A DNA stretch of 64,000 nucleotides from Pseudomonadota bacterium (GTDB taxonomy: Bacteria > Pseudomonadota > Alphaproteobacteria > Rhizobiales > Pleomorphomonadaceae). Location of the stretch: assembly GCA_023436885.1 (NCBI GenBank), contig JAEZHI010000045.1:124001-188000 (forward strand). Reading direction: 5' to 3'. The notes below the pieces were generated by a model. It had not been told where the DNA came from and did not search any database. It saw only the letters and a program-made list of their open reading frames with translations. A program made the translations under genes and the position numbers. Shown here piece by piece: positions 16,595-23,647 of this stretch (the stretch's first letter is position 1; every line of letters starts with the position of its first letter).

Positions 16595-17521
16595 TCAGCG
16601 CCGCCTCTCGGCCACGAAATGGGCGGTGGCGGCGAGCGTTTCCGATCGGGCGCCCCAGGGGGATAAAAGGTTCGTGGCTTCGGCTACGAGCCGGTCAAGT
16701 TCGGCGCGTACAGCATCGATACCGAGGCGCTGTACCAAAGTTCCTTTGCCGTGGGCAGCGTCCTTGGCCACGGCCTTGCCCATCTCGCTCTCGGTCGCAG
16801 TGACGTCGAGCAGGTCGTCGGCAAGCTGGAAGGCAAGACCGAGAATATCGCCAAAGCGGCCAAAGCGGCCGAGGTCGTCATCATTCGCGCCACCAAGCCT
16901 CGCGCCCATCACGGTGGAGGCCCGGATCAGCGCGCCCGTCTTCATCGCCTGCAGTTTGCGGATCTCGTTTTCGTCAGGCTTTGCGCCCTCGCCGAAGCGC
17001 CCCTCGGCTGCAAGATCGAGCATCTGCCCACCGACCATGCCACCGAGGCCGCCAGCTCTCGACAGATCCAGCACCAATGCTGCACGCACCGTCGGATCAG
17101 TGTGACAAGCGGAATCGGCGAGAAGATCGAAAGCCAGCGTCAGCAAGGCGTCACCGGCCAGAATGGCGGTCGCTTCGTCATAGGCGATGTGAACGGTCGG
17201 CTGTCCACGTCGGAGCGCGTCGTTGTCCATGGCCGGAAGATCGTCATGAACCAGCGAGTAACAGTGCAGGCACTCAATCGCTGCCGCTGCCGGCATCAGC
17301 TCACCGACCTTCAGCTCCGGCTTCAGCAGGCGGGCAACTTCACAGAGCAGGAACGGCCTCAGGCGCTTGCCCCCGGCAAGCACCGCATGTCGCATAGCGC
17401 CTAGCAGTCTTGCCGGTCTTGCGATCTCTCCGGGGCGGGGTGCCGCATCCAAGTATCCCGCGAGCCCCGTCTCGAGCGCGTGGGCGAAATCGGCAAGGAC
17501 AGCTTCGAATGCGGCGGACAT
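16595..17521 (-). CDS. ispA: Polyprenyl (farnesyl) diphosphate synthase
   Basis: Head-to-tail prenyltransferase that extends DMAPP with IPP. The 308-residue protein has the first aspartate-rich motif DDLPAMDND at residues 93-101, the second DDLLD motif near residue 232, and the GGKRLRP block near residue 50. The residues around the first motif (two extra residues between the aspartates) fit the bacterial type II farnesyl diphosphate synthase. Start ATG at 17521 was chosen over 17572 because family members start just before FEAVLADFA. It is convergent with ispG. Confidence 0.9.
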   Translation of the reverse strand: MSAAFEAVLADFAHALETGLAGYLDAAPRPGEIARPARLLGAMRHAVLAGGKRLRPFLLCEVARLLKPELKVGELMPAAAAIECLHCYSLVHDDLPAMDNDALRRGQPTVHIAYDEATAILAGDALLTLAFDLLADSACHTDPTVRAALVLDLSRAGGLGGMVGGQMLDLAAEGRFGEGAKPDENEIRKLQAMKTGALIRASTVMGARLGGANDDDLGRFGRFGDILGLAFQLADDLLDVTATESEMGKAVAKDAAHGKGTLVQRLGIDAVRAELDRLVAEATNLLSPWGARSETLAATAHFVAERRR

Positions 17522-17591
17522 CAGCGCTCCGGTCGGGCAATTAGGCGGCCGCTGTGGTAGCGCCGGCCTCACGTCAAGGTCAAGGACCGGC

Positions 17592-18098
17592 TCACACCGG
17601 CAGCACTGTGGTGTTCTTCACTTCTTCCATCACCGGGTAAGTGTGCGTTTCGCGCACACCCGGCAAGGTCATCAGCACCTCGGACAGGAACTCGCGATAG
17701 GCCTCCATATCCCGAACGCGCGCCTTGACCAGATAATCGAAACCACCGGCGATCAGGTGGCATTCGAGGACCTCCGGTGCCTTTTTCACCGCTGCGGCAA
17801 AGGTCGTGAAAACCTCGGGATTCATGCGATCGAGCTTGATCTCGACGAAGACAAGCAGCCCCCTCTGGAGGTGGAGCGGGTCGAGACGCGCCGTATATCC
17901 GATGATGAAGCCATCGCGCGCTAGTCGTTTGACGCGCTCGGCGGTCGCGGTTGCAGACATGCCGATCTTCTCGGCAAGTTCCAGATTTGTAATCCGGCCG
18001 TCTTCCTGAAGCGCTGACAGGATCCGCCGGTCGATACGGTCAAGTCCAGGAATATCCTTGTTATGATGAGAGCGGTCGCCGCTCGTCGCTGCCGTCAT
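17592..18098 (-). CDS. putR: Lrp/AsnC-family regulator, probable PutR
   Basis: A 168-residue Lrp-type regulator. The N-terminal helix-turn-helix (LDRIDRRILSALQEDGRITN...ELAEKIGMSATATAERVKRL) is followed by the RAM ligand-binding domain with the family motifs VLECHLIAGGFDYLVKARV and MEEVKNTTVLPV. It is divergent from putA, the arrangement known for PutR, a proline-responsive Lrp-type activator in Agrobacterium and Rhodobacter. The ATG at 18098 follows GGAG at six bases; the upstream TTG at 18110 would overlap that site. The function as proline-dependent activator is inferred from position and family. Confidence 0.9.
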   Translation of the reverse strand: MTAATSGDRSHHNKDIPGLDRIDRRILSALQEDGRITNLELAEKIGMSATATAERVKRLARDGFIIGYTARLDPLHLQRGLLVFVEIKLDRMNPEVFTTFAAAVKKAPEVLECHLIAGGFDYLVKARVRDMEAYREFLSEVLMTLPGVRETHTYPVMEEVKNTTVLPV

Positions 18099-18221
18099 CG
18101 CATACTCCAAGACAGGTCATCCGGAAGATTCACGGTAACAAACGGTTCATTCCGAGAATAGTCCCGAATCTATACCTCAATAAGGAGAGTGTCACCGAAA
18201 GTCTGCTGCTATCCTGCGGAT

Positions 18222-18251
18222 TATAAATAGAAGCCGCCCGTTGAAGGCGGC
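18222..18251 (+). promoter_or_regulatory. putA promoter -10 and leader hairpin
   Basis: TATAAA at 18222-18227 is a good -10, but no recognisable -35 lies 16-18 bases upstream, which fits activator dependence. A 6-bp GC stem (18233-18238 with 18246-18251) follows at the transcript start, ahead of the GGAG ribosome site. An AT-rich stretch with ATTC...GAAT around 18150-18175 could be the regulator's site. Confidence 0.4.
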
Positions 18252-18268
18252 AACCTTCCGGAGATCCG

Positions 18269-21200
18269 ATGTCTGCAGTTCTTTCCGAGCCCCTTCGGGC
18301 TCCGTGTTTTGCGCCGCCTTATGCAGAGGACGAAGCCACCGTGGTCCGCCGTCTCCTGGCGGCGCGACCCGAAGATGCCGAAGCGCGAGCGCGTGTCGAC
18401 GCGCATGCCAGCCGGCTCATCAACGCCATTCGCGACGGCAAGTCGGCGATCGGCGGCGTCGAGGATTTTCTCAAGGCTTACTCGCTGACGACACGCGAAG
18501 GGCTTGCCATCATGGTGATGGCAGAAGCCCTGCTTCGCGTTCCGGACGGCGCCACCGCGGATCGCCTGATCGAGGACAAGCTTGCCTCCGCGGCCTTCGG
18601 ATTTCATGGCAAGGGTGAAGATCCCTGGCTGGTGGCGGCTTCTGGCTGGGCGCTCGGCGTCACCACGCGGGTGCTGCAGCCGGGGGAGACGCCGGAAAAT
18701 GTCCTGACCGGTCTCGTCAAGCGGCTCGGCATGCCGCCGGTACGTGCCGCGACACGCCAGGCCATGAAGATCATGGGCCACCAGTTCGTGCTGGGCACCT
18801 CGATCGAGGCAGCGTTGTCGCGTGCCCGTAGTCTGGCCGGTAAAGGCTACCGGCACTCGTATGACATGCTAGGCGAAGGGGCTCGTACGGCCGCCGATGC
18901 CGAGCGCTATTTCGCCGATTACGCCATGGCGATCGAGGCGATTGGCAAGTCGGCTGGTTCCGAGGCTTTGCCGGCCCGGCCTGGCATTTCGGTCAAGCTG
19001 TCGGCGCTGCACCCGCGTTACGAGGCGCTGAATGCCAGCCGCGTCATGGCCGAACTGGTGCCGAAGCTGCTCCAGCTCTCGCGCGCGGCCAAGACTTACG
19101 ATCTCAATCTCACGGTGGATGCCGAGGAGGCGGATCGGCTGAAGCTGTCGCTCGAGGTGATCGCCGCCGTGGCTGGAGATTCTTCGCTCGCTGGCTGGGA
19201 TGGCTTCGGGCTCGCGGTTCAGGCCTATCAGAAGCGGGCGCCAGCTGTGATCGACTATATGATCGAGCTGGCCGAAAGCCTGAATCGTCGTTTCATGGTC
19301 CGCCTCGTCAAGGGAGCCTATTGGGATACCGAGATGAAGCGAGGACAGGAACGGGGGCTTGCGGAATATCCTCTGTTCACGCGCAAGGCATCCACCGACC
19401 TCTCCTATCTCGTCTGCGCGGAAAAGCTGCTGCGCGCGCGGCCGCGTCTCTATCCGCAGTTCGCCACGCACAACGCGCTGACTGTTGCCGAAGTTTCTGA
19501 AATCGCCGGTGCCGACCGGCATTTCGAGTTCCAGCGGCTGCATGGCATGGGTGACACCCTTTACCGCGAGGTCACCGAGAAGGACGGGCAGCCCTGTCGC
19601 ATCTATGCGCCGGTCGGCGGCCACAAGGATCTTCTCGCCTATCTCGTTCGGCGCCTTCTTGAGAACGGCGCCAACTCGTCTTTCGTCGCCGCCGTCGGCG
19701 ATCCCAAAGTGGAGATTTCGACCTTGTTGAAGCGTCCCGCCGATGTGCTGGCTGGCGGCGATCGCGCCCGTCACGCCCGTATTCCGCTGCCTGTCGATCT
19801 GTTTGGTGCCCGCCGCAACTCGCGCGGTGTCGAGCTTGCCGACGAACAGGCTCTCGAGCCTTTGCTCAGGGCGATTGCTGCGGCTGGTCACGATTTTGGG
19901 ACAGCTGCATCGATCATTGATGGTCAGGTCGCGACTGGCGTGCCGCGCAGCCTTTTGTCTCCGATTGATGGAAAGACCGAGATCGGGCGAGCGGTGGATG
20001 CCGACGCCGAGATTGCCGCCGCGGCGGTGGCGGCGGCAGCGGCCGGCTTCCGGCAATGGTCGGAGACGCCTGCTGGAGCGCGGGCGGTTATCCTGGAGCG
20101 GGCGGCCGACCTCCTCGAAGACCGGCTGCCGAGTTATCTGGCTGTGCTGGCGCTGGAAGCCGGCAAGACGCTGGCCGATGGCGTTGCCGAGGTGCGAGAG
20201 GCGGTGGACTTCTGCCGTTACTACGCCGCAGAGGCGCGACGCTTGTTCACGGAGCCGCTTGCAATGCCGGGGCCGACGGGCGAGGAGAACCGCCTCAGCT
20301 ACCGGGGGCGTGGTGTCTTTGCGGCTATTGCGCCATGGAATTTCCCGCTCGCCATCTTCATGGGGCAGACGGTGGCGGCGCTTGCCGCCGGCAACGCCGT
20401 TGTTGCCAAACCAGCCGAGCAGACGCCGCTCGTCGGTGCCATGGCTGTCCGCCTGCTGCATGAGGCGGGCGTGCCAGTGTCAGCGCTAGCCTTGTTGGTG
20501 GGCGACGGTTTGGCTGGAGCGGCATTGACTGCCGATCCAAGGATCGCTGGTGTCGCGTTCACGGGCTCGACCGACACTGCCTTCGCTATCAACAGGACGC
20601 TTGCTGGCAAACGCGGGCCGATCGTGCCGCTGATTGCCGAGACGGGCGGTCTCAATGCCATGATCGTCGATGCCACCGCGCTCGGCGAGCAGGTCACTGA
20701 CGATGTGATTACTTCTGCTTTCCGCTCAGCCGGCCAGCGCTGTTCAGCGCTTCGGCTGCTGTTCGTGCAGGACGACGTCGCCGATCACATGGTCGCGTTG
20801 ATCAAGGGGGCGGCGGCCGAACTCAAGGTCGGGGACCCGAGCGAGCCGGATACAGACATCGGCCCGATCATCGATCGGGAGCAGACCGAGAAGCTGGCCG
20901 TTCACGTCGCGAACTGGCAGGGCAAGGGAAGCGTACTGTTTTCTGGCCAGACACCGGGCGGCGATTTGTCCGGCGGCACGTATTTCGCTCCGGCCATCAT
21001 TGAACTTCCGGAGGCGGCGGCACTCGATCGAGAGGTGTTCGGTCCGGTGCTACATATCGTTCGGTACAAGGCGAAGGACCTCGACAAGGTAATCGAGGAT
21101 ATCGCCGAGAGCGGCTATGGCCTGACGCTCGGTATCCACTCCCGCATCGAGGCAACGGTGAAGCGTATCGTCGATCGTCTGCCGGTCGGCAACGTCTACG

Positions 21201-21385
21201 TCAATCGCAACATGATCGGAGCGGTGGTGGGGTCGCAGCCCTTCGGCGGATCGGGACTCTCCGGCACCGGTCCCAAGGCGGGTGGCCCCAATTATCTCAC
21301 GCGCTTCGCACTGGAGCAGGTGGTGTCGATCAACACGGCCGCGGCGGGCGGCAACGCCACACTGGTTGCCATGGGCGACGACTGA
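18269..21385 (+). CDS. putA: Bifunctional proline dehydrogenase / L-glutamate gamma-semialdehyde dehydrogenase
   Basis: Oxidises proline to glutamate at the inner membrane face in two steps. The 1038-residue protein is the short PutA form: no N-terminal ribbon-helix-helix DNA-binding domain, unlike E. coli PutA, so it cannot autoregulate directly. The FAD-dependent proline dehydrogenase domain spans roughly residues 170-470 (MVRLVKGAYWDTEM, PQFATHNALTV). The aldehyde dehydrogenase domain spans about 560-1030, with PWNFPLAIF, ETGGLNAMIVDATAL and the catalytic cysteine in SAGQRCSALR. The start follows CCGGAG. Regulation is expected from the divergent Lrp-type putR. Confidence 0.97.
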   Translation: MSAVLSEPLRAPCFAPPYAEDEATVVRRLLAARPEDAEARARVDAHASRLINAIRDGKSAIGGVEDFLKAYSLTTREGLAIMVMAEALLRVPDGATADRLIEDKLASAAFGFHGKGEDPWLVAASGWALGVTTRVLQPGETPENVLTGLVKRLGMPPVRAATRQAMKIMGHQFVLGTSIEAALSRARSLAGKGYRHSYDMLGEGARTAADAERYFADYAMAIEAIGKSAGSEALPARPGISVKLSALHPRYEALNASRVMAELVPKLLQLSRAAKTYDLNLTVDAEEADRLKLSLEVIAAVAGDSSLAGWDGFGLAVQAYQKRAPAVIDYMIELAESLNRRFMVRLVKGAYWDTEMKRGQERGLAEYPLFTRKASTDLSYLVCAEKLLRARPRLYPQFATHNALTVAEVSEIAGADRHFEFQRLHGMGDTLYREVTEKDGQPCRIYAPVGGHKDLLAYLVRRLLENGANSSFVAAVGDPKVEISTLLKRPADVLAGGDRARHARIPLPVDLFGARRNSRGVELADEQALEPLLRAIAAAGHDFGTAASIIDGQVATGVPRSLLSPIDGKTEIGRAVDADAEIAAAAVAAAAAGFRQWSETPAGARAVILERAADLLEDRLPSYLAVLALEAGKTLADGVAEVREAVDFCRYYAAEARRLFTEPLAMPGPTGEENRLSYRGRGVFAAIAPWNFPLAIFMGQTVAALAAGNAVVAKPAEQTPLVGAMAVRLLHEAGVPVSALALLVGDGLAGAALTADPRIAGVAFTGSTDTAFAINRTLAGKRGPIVPLIAETGGLNAMIVDATALGEQVTDDVITSAFRSAGQRCSALRLLFVQDDVADHMVALIKGAAAELKVGDPSEPDTDIGPIIDREQTEKLAVHVANWQGKGSVLFSGQTPGGDLSGGTYFAPAIIELPEAAALDREVFGPVLHIVRYKAKDLDKVIEDIAESGYGLTLGIHSRIEATVKRIVDRLPVGNVYVNRNMIGAVVGSQPFGGSGLSGTGPKAGGPNYLTRFALEQVVSINTAAAGGNATLVAMGDD

Positions 21386-21483
21386 GGCGAGCAAAAGTCT
21401 TGGGTAGGGGGAAGGCTGGGGAGCGATCTCTGGCCTTTCTTGTCTTTCCGTGACGGTTCTTCCAAGCCGTCAGGATAGAACGC

Positions 21484-21511
21484 AAAAAAACAGGCCGGGG
21501 TTGCCGGCCTG
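21484..21511 (-). terminator. Strong intrinsic terminator on the minus strand
   Basis: A perfect 8-bp GC stem (21491-21498 with 21504-21511) with a five-base loop, followed on the minus strand by seven T residues (A-run 21484-21490). No annotated minus-strand gene ends here, which implies an unannotated minus-strand transcript. Confidence 0.75.
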
Positions 21512-21600
21512 AGTTCTGGGAGGAAAGCTGGAGAGCCACGATGGATCAGGAGGAAGACCCAGACGGAAGACCGACAAGCAGCGCTCACAAGTCAAAAGTC
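21484..21600 (-). ncRNA. Candidate trans-acting sRNA with CCUCC motifs
   Basis: Inferred minus-strand RNA of about 115 nt ending at the strong terminator. A TTGACA -35 element lies at 21629-21624; the matching -10 (GCATGA) is poor, so the 5' end is approximate. The RNA carries two CCUCC motifs complementary to ribosome-binding sites. One (UUCCUCCU) is presented in the loop of a 5-bp hairpin (21543-21560), the other (UUUCCUCCC) lies just before the terminator (21518-21526). This resembles the anti-Shine-Dalgarno loops of known alphaproteobacterial sRNA families, but it is not an exact match to any I can name. Confidence 0.35.
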
Positions 21601-21784
21601 TCATGCTGCCTCAATTTGCGCCATGTCAAATAAAAGGCATATCTGCTTAAAAAGCGGGCGAATGCCGTTTTGGGTGGCGTTTTCGGGCGGTCTCTCGCGA
21701 AGCTAGCAAATCAAAGCAGGTGATCTTCTTGTCCGGCCTCCGGCTGCAGCTTTCCCGCGTTTGCCCGGTCGGCGCGGTTGGTTT

Positions 21785-22555
21785 ATGAGAAAACGGACAG
21801 GCGGGTGGGGCATGAGCGATCTTGGCGAGGCAGTGGCCGAAGGCGAGCCGGTGGCGGAAGACGGGGAGGCGGCGGCCGTGAGACGAGCTGGCTGGCGGAT
21901 CTGGCTCAAACGATTGTCCATTGCCGCTGCCATCGTCGTTATTCTGCCCTTCGTGTTGACGCCGCTTTATCTCTTTGTGCGGCCCATCTCGACATTGATG
22001 GCCTGGGATCTTCTGACCTTCCAGGGCTACAGCCGCACATGGGTCGCCCTTGATGATATTGCGCCCAGCATGAAGCAGGCCGTCGTCATGAGTGAGGACG
22101 GCCAATTCTGTTTTCATGATGGTGTCGACTGGGCGCAGCTTCGTGCCGTGCTGAACCGCGACGGCGGTCCCAATCGAGGGGCGAGCACGATCACCATGCA
22201 GACTGTGAAGAACGTCTTCCTGTGGCCGTCGCGCTCATATATCCGCAAGGGGCTGGAAATCCCCCTCGCCCTCTATGCCGACCTCATTTGGTCGAAGCGG
22301 CGGACCCTGGAGATCTACCTCAACATTGCCGAGCTTGGCCCGAACGTTTACGGCGTAGAGGCGGCCGCGCAGTATTACTTCAAGAAGTCGGCCTCGAAGT
22401 TGAGCCGGCGAGAAGCGGCGCTGATTGCGGCCACCCTTCCCAATCCCGCCATCCGCAATCCGGTGAAGCCAAGCCGGGCACAAAAGACGCTGTCGCGGAT
22501 CATCGAGCTTCGCGTCAATCAGTCCGGTGCCTATGTCGAGTGCCTTGGCCCCTGA
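21785..22555 (+). CDS. mtgA: Monofunctional peptidoglycan glycosyltransferase
   Basis: Polymerises lipid II into glycan strands at the outer face of the inner membrane. The 256-residue protein has one N-terminal membrane anchor (about residues 45-68), then the GT51 domain with catalytic Glu in MSEDGQFCFHDGVDW, GASTITMQTVKN and LEIYLNIAELG. There is no transpeptidase domain. The start could be ATG at 21785 or 21812 (MSDLGEAV); 21785 was kept since neither has a clear ribosome site. Placement just before rpmF matches other Hyphomicrobiales. Confidence 0.93.
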   Translation: MRKRTGGWGMSDLGEAVAEGEPVAEDGEAAAVRRAGWRIWLKRLSIAAAIVVILPFVLTPLYLFVRPISTLMAWDLLTFQGYSRTWVALDDIAPSMKQAVVMSEDGQFCFHDGVDWAQLRAVLNRDGGPNRGASTITMQTVKNVFLWPSRSYIRKGLEIPLALYADLIWSKRRTLEIYLNIAELGPNVYGVEAAAQYYFKKSASKLSRREAALIAATLPNPAIRNPVKPSRAQKTLSRIIELRVNQSGAYVECLGP

Positions 22556-22624
22556 TCATGGGCTTGCTTCGTCAGATCTCCATCGGGATTGCGACGGAGT
22601 GAGTCACTTTTTTCCGGGCAGGCA

Positions 22625-22654
22625 CTGGCAAAGTGGCGCGCCAGTCTGTATAAG
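22625..22654 (+). promoter_or_regulatory. Candidate rpmF promoter
   Basis: CTGGCA (22625-22630), an 18-base spacer and TATAAG (22649-22654), about 90 bases ahead of rpmF. The -10 is good and the -35 is only a partial match. Confidence 0.35.
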
Positions 22655-22741
22655 GCCGCATCTTTAGGAACGAGCGCCCGCGCGCCCGAACGGTGGACCA
22701 TTGCGGTTCTCTCTTCTGAGCGGGCGATGGAGTAGAAGACA

Positions 22742-22924
22742 ATGGCAGTTCCCAAGCGAAAGACCTCGCCGTCCAAGCGGGGCATGCGTCGGTCCGCCGA
22801 TGCGCTGAAGCAGCCGACCTACGTCGAGGACAAGACCTCGGGTGAGCTGCGTCGTCCTCATCACGTCGATCTCAAGACCGGCATGTACCGTGGCCGCCAG
22901 ATCCTGGCGCCCAAGGAAGCCTGA
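22742..22924 (+). CDS. rpmF: 50S ribosomal protein L32
   Basis: A 60-residue basic ribosomal protein starting MAVPKRKTSPSKRGMRRS, the diagnostic L32 N terminus. The C-terminal half (GELRRPHHVDLKTGMYRGR) is also conserved. It lacks the zinc cysteines of the C+ form, as is usual in alphaproteobacteria. It ends 46 bases before a strong bidirectional terminator. Confidence 0.97.
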   Translation: MAVPKRKTSPSKRGMRRSADALKQPTYVEDKTSGELRRPHHVDLKTGMYRGRQILAPKEA

Positions 22925-22965
22925 TACGAGATTGATGCAGTCGCCTTCGGTGGCTGGTCTATATG

Positions 22966-23000
22966 AAAAAGGTCGGTGCTTAGCTAGCGCCGGCCTTTTT
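22966..23000. terminator. Bidirectional intrinsic terminator after rpmF
   Basis: A 9-bp stem (22971-22979 with 22987-22995, two G-U pairs on the + transcript), preceded by AAAAA and followed by TTTTT. It serves rpmF on + and the convergent small gene on -. Confidence 0.88.
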
Positions 23001-23016
23001 GTTTAGGAATTTTATC

Positions 23017-23481
23017 TCAGTATTCGGCAGTGCCGAAGAAGCCTGGCTCAAGATCCGTGACGCGACGATAGCCGTCCCGATAGAGGGCGTCCGCCTTAGA
23101 TGCGACAAGCGACGGATCGCGGCGGACGCGCCGTTCGCCGCTATCGCTGAGACCAAGGGCAGCGAGTTGGGCCATGAACGGTGCCGATGCGGAGACGCCG
23201 ACGACGTTGTTTATGCCGCGAGTCAATGGCTCGGCGGCAGCCTCGCTACGCAGGTCGGCCAAGGCGAACCTTTCGTCCTGCCGGCCGCTCGTTGTCGCGC
23301 TCTCGGAGGGCTCGACATAGCGACCCGAAGCGCGCTCGACCGTCCTTCCCAGCCGCTGGCTGCTGGTCGTGTCGCCGATGGAGCCGATCGATCCGATCAT
23401 TGTTGCAAGCCTTTCGAGGGGCTGTGCCGTTTCGGCACAAAAGAAACCGACGCCAAGAACAAGCAGCAACCGTCGGGCCAT
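23017..23481 (-). CDS. Hypothetical exported protein, 154 aa
   Basis: I do not recognise this family. The N terminus MARRLLLVLGVGFFCAET looks like a signal peptide, and the rest is polar with a distinctive end (YRRVTDLEPGFFGTAEY). A competing + ORF (22999-23565) covers the same stretch but has no protein-like features. The minus gene is preferred because it is flanked by a bidirectional terminator at its 3' end. No ribosome site precedes the ATG at 23481, and a CtrA-type box begins only 13 bases upstream of it. If CtrA controls this gene from that position it is more likely to repress, or the true start is ATG at 23400. Confidence 0.6.
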   Translation of the reverse strand: MARRLLLVLGVGFFCAETAQPLERLATMIGSIGSIGDTTSSQRLGRTVERASGRYVEPSESATTSGRQDERFALADLRSEAAAEPLTRGINNVVGVSASAPFMAQLAALGLSDSGERRVRRDPSLVASKADALYRDGYRRVTDLEPGFFGTAEY

Positions 23482-23484
23482 GGT

Positions 23485-23509
23485 TTAAGAATGGTTAAGA
23501 AAAGGTTAA
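23485..23509. promoter_or_regulatory. CtrA-binding box, perfect consensus on the minus strand, plus a third half-site
   Basis: Three TTAA elements: 23485-23488, 23495-23498 and 23506-23509. The last two are seven bases apart and on the minus strand read TTAA-N7-TTAAC, a perfect CtrA site. The first is six bases away from the second. The cluster lies between the minus-strand hypothetical gene and the c-di-GMP phosphodiesterase on +. Confidence 0.65.
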
Positions 23510-23647
23510 TTCGCAAGGAGAGGTCTCGAGAAAATCGAGATGCTTCCGGCATTTCGAGGCGATAGTCAGTGGGGAAAGCCTCAAAAAGCCGGTTCCCGTG
23601 AAGGGGGCATTGCGGTACCTGTTCCAAAACGACGAGGACGGCGGCAG

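Larger units (their letters stand above)
21386..21784. other. 399-bp region between putA and mtgA without a recognised protein gene
   Basis: Holds a 6-bp hairpin after putA (21451-21456 with 21467-21472, no T-run), a strong minus-strand terminator (21484-21511) and the candidate sRNA it ends. A 30-codon + ORF (21541-21633, GGAG seven bases ahead) and minus-strand ORFs overlap the sRNA and cannot be excluded. The last 150 bases show nothing recognisable beyond the mtgA leader. Confidence 0.5.

Noticed and set aside
18869..20461. 530-codon minus-strand ORF inside putA
   Set aside because: Antisense shadow of a full-length PutA with intact motifs in both domains.
22999..23565. 188-codon + ORF over the hypothetical exported protein
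   Set aside because: It has no signal, domain or ribosome site, runs through the terminator and the CtrA box, and is less protein-like than the minus-strand gene.
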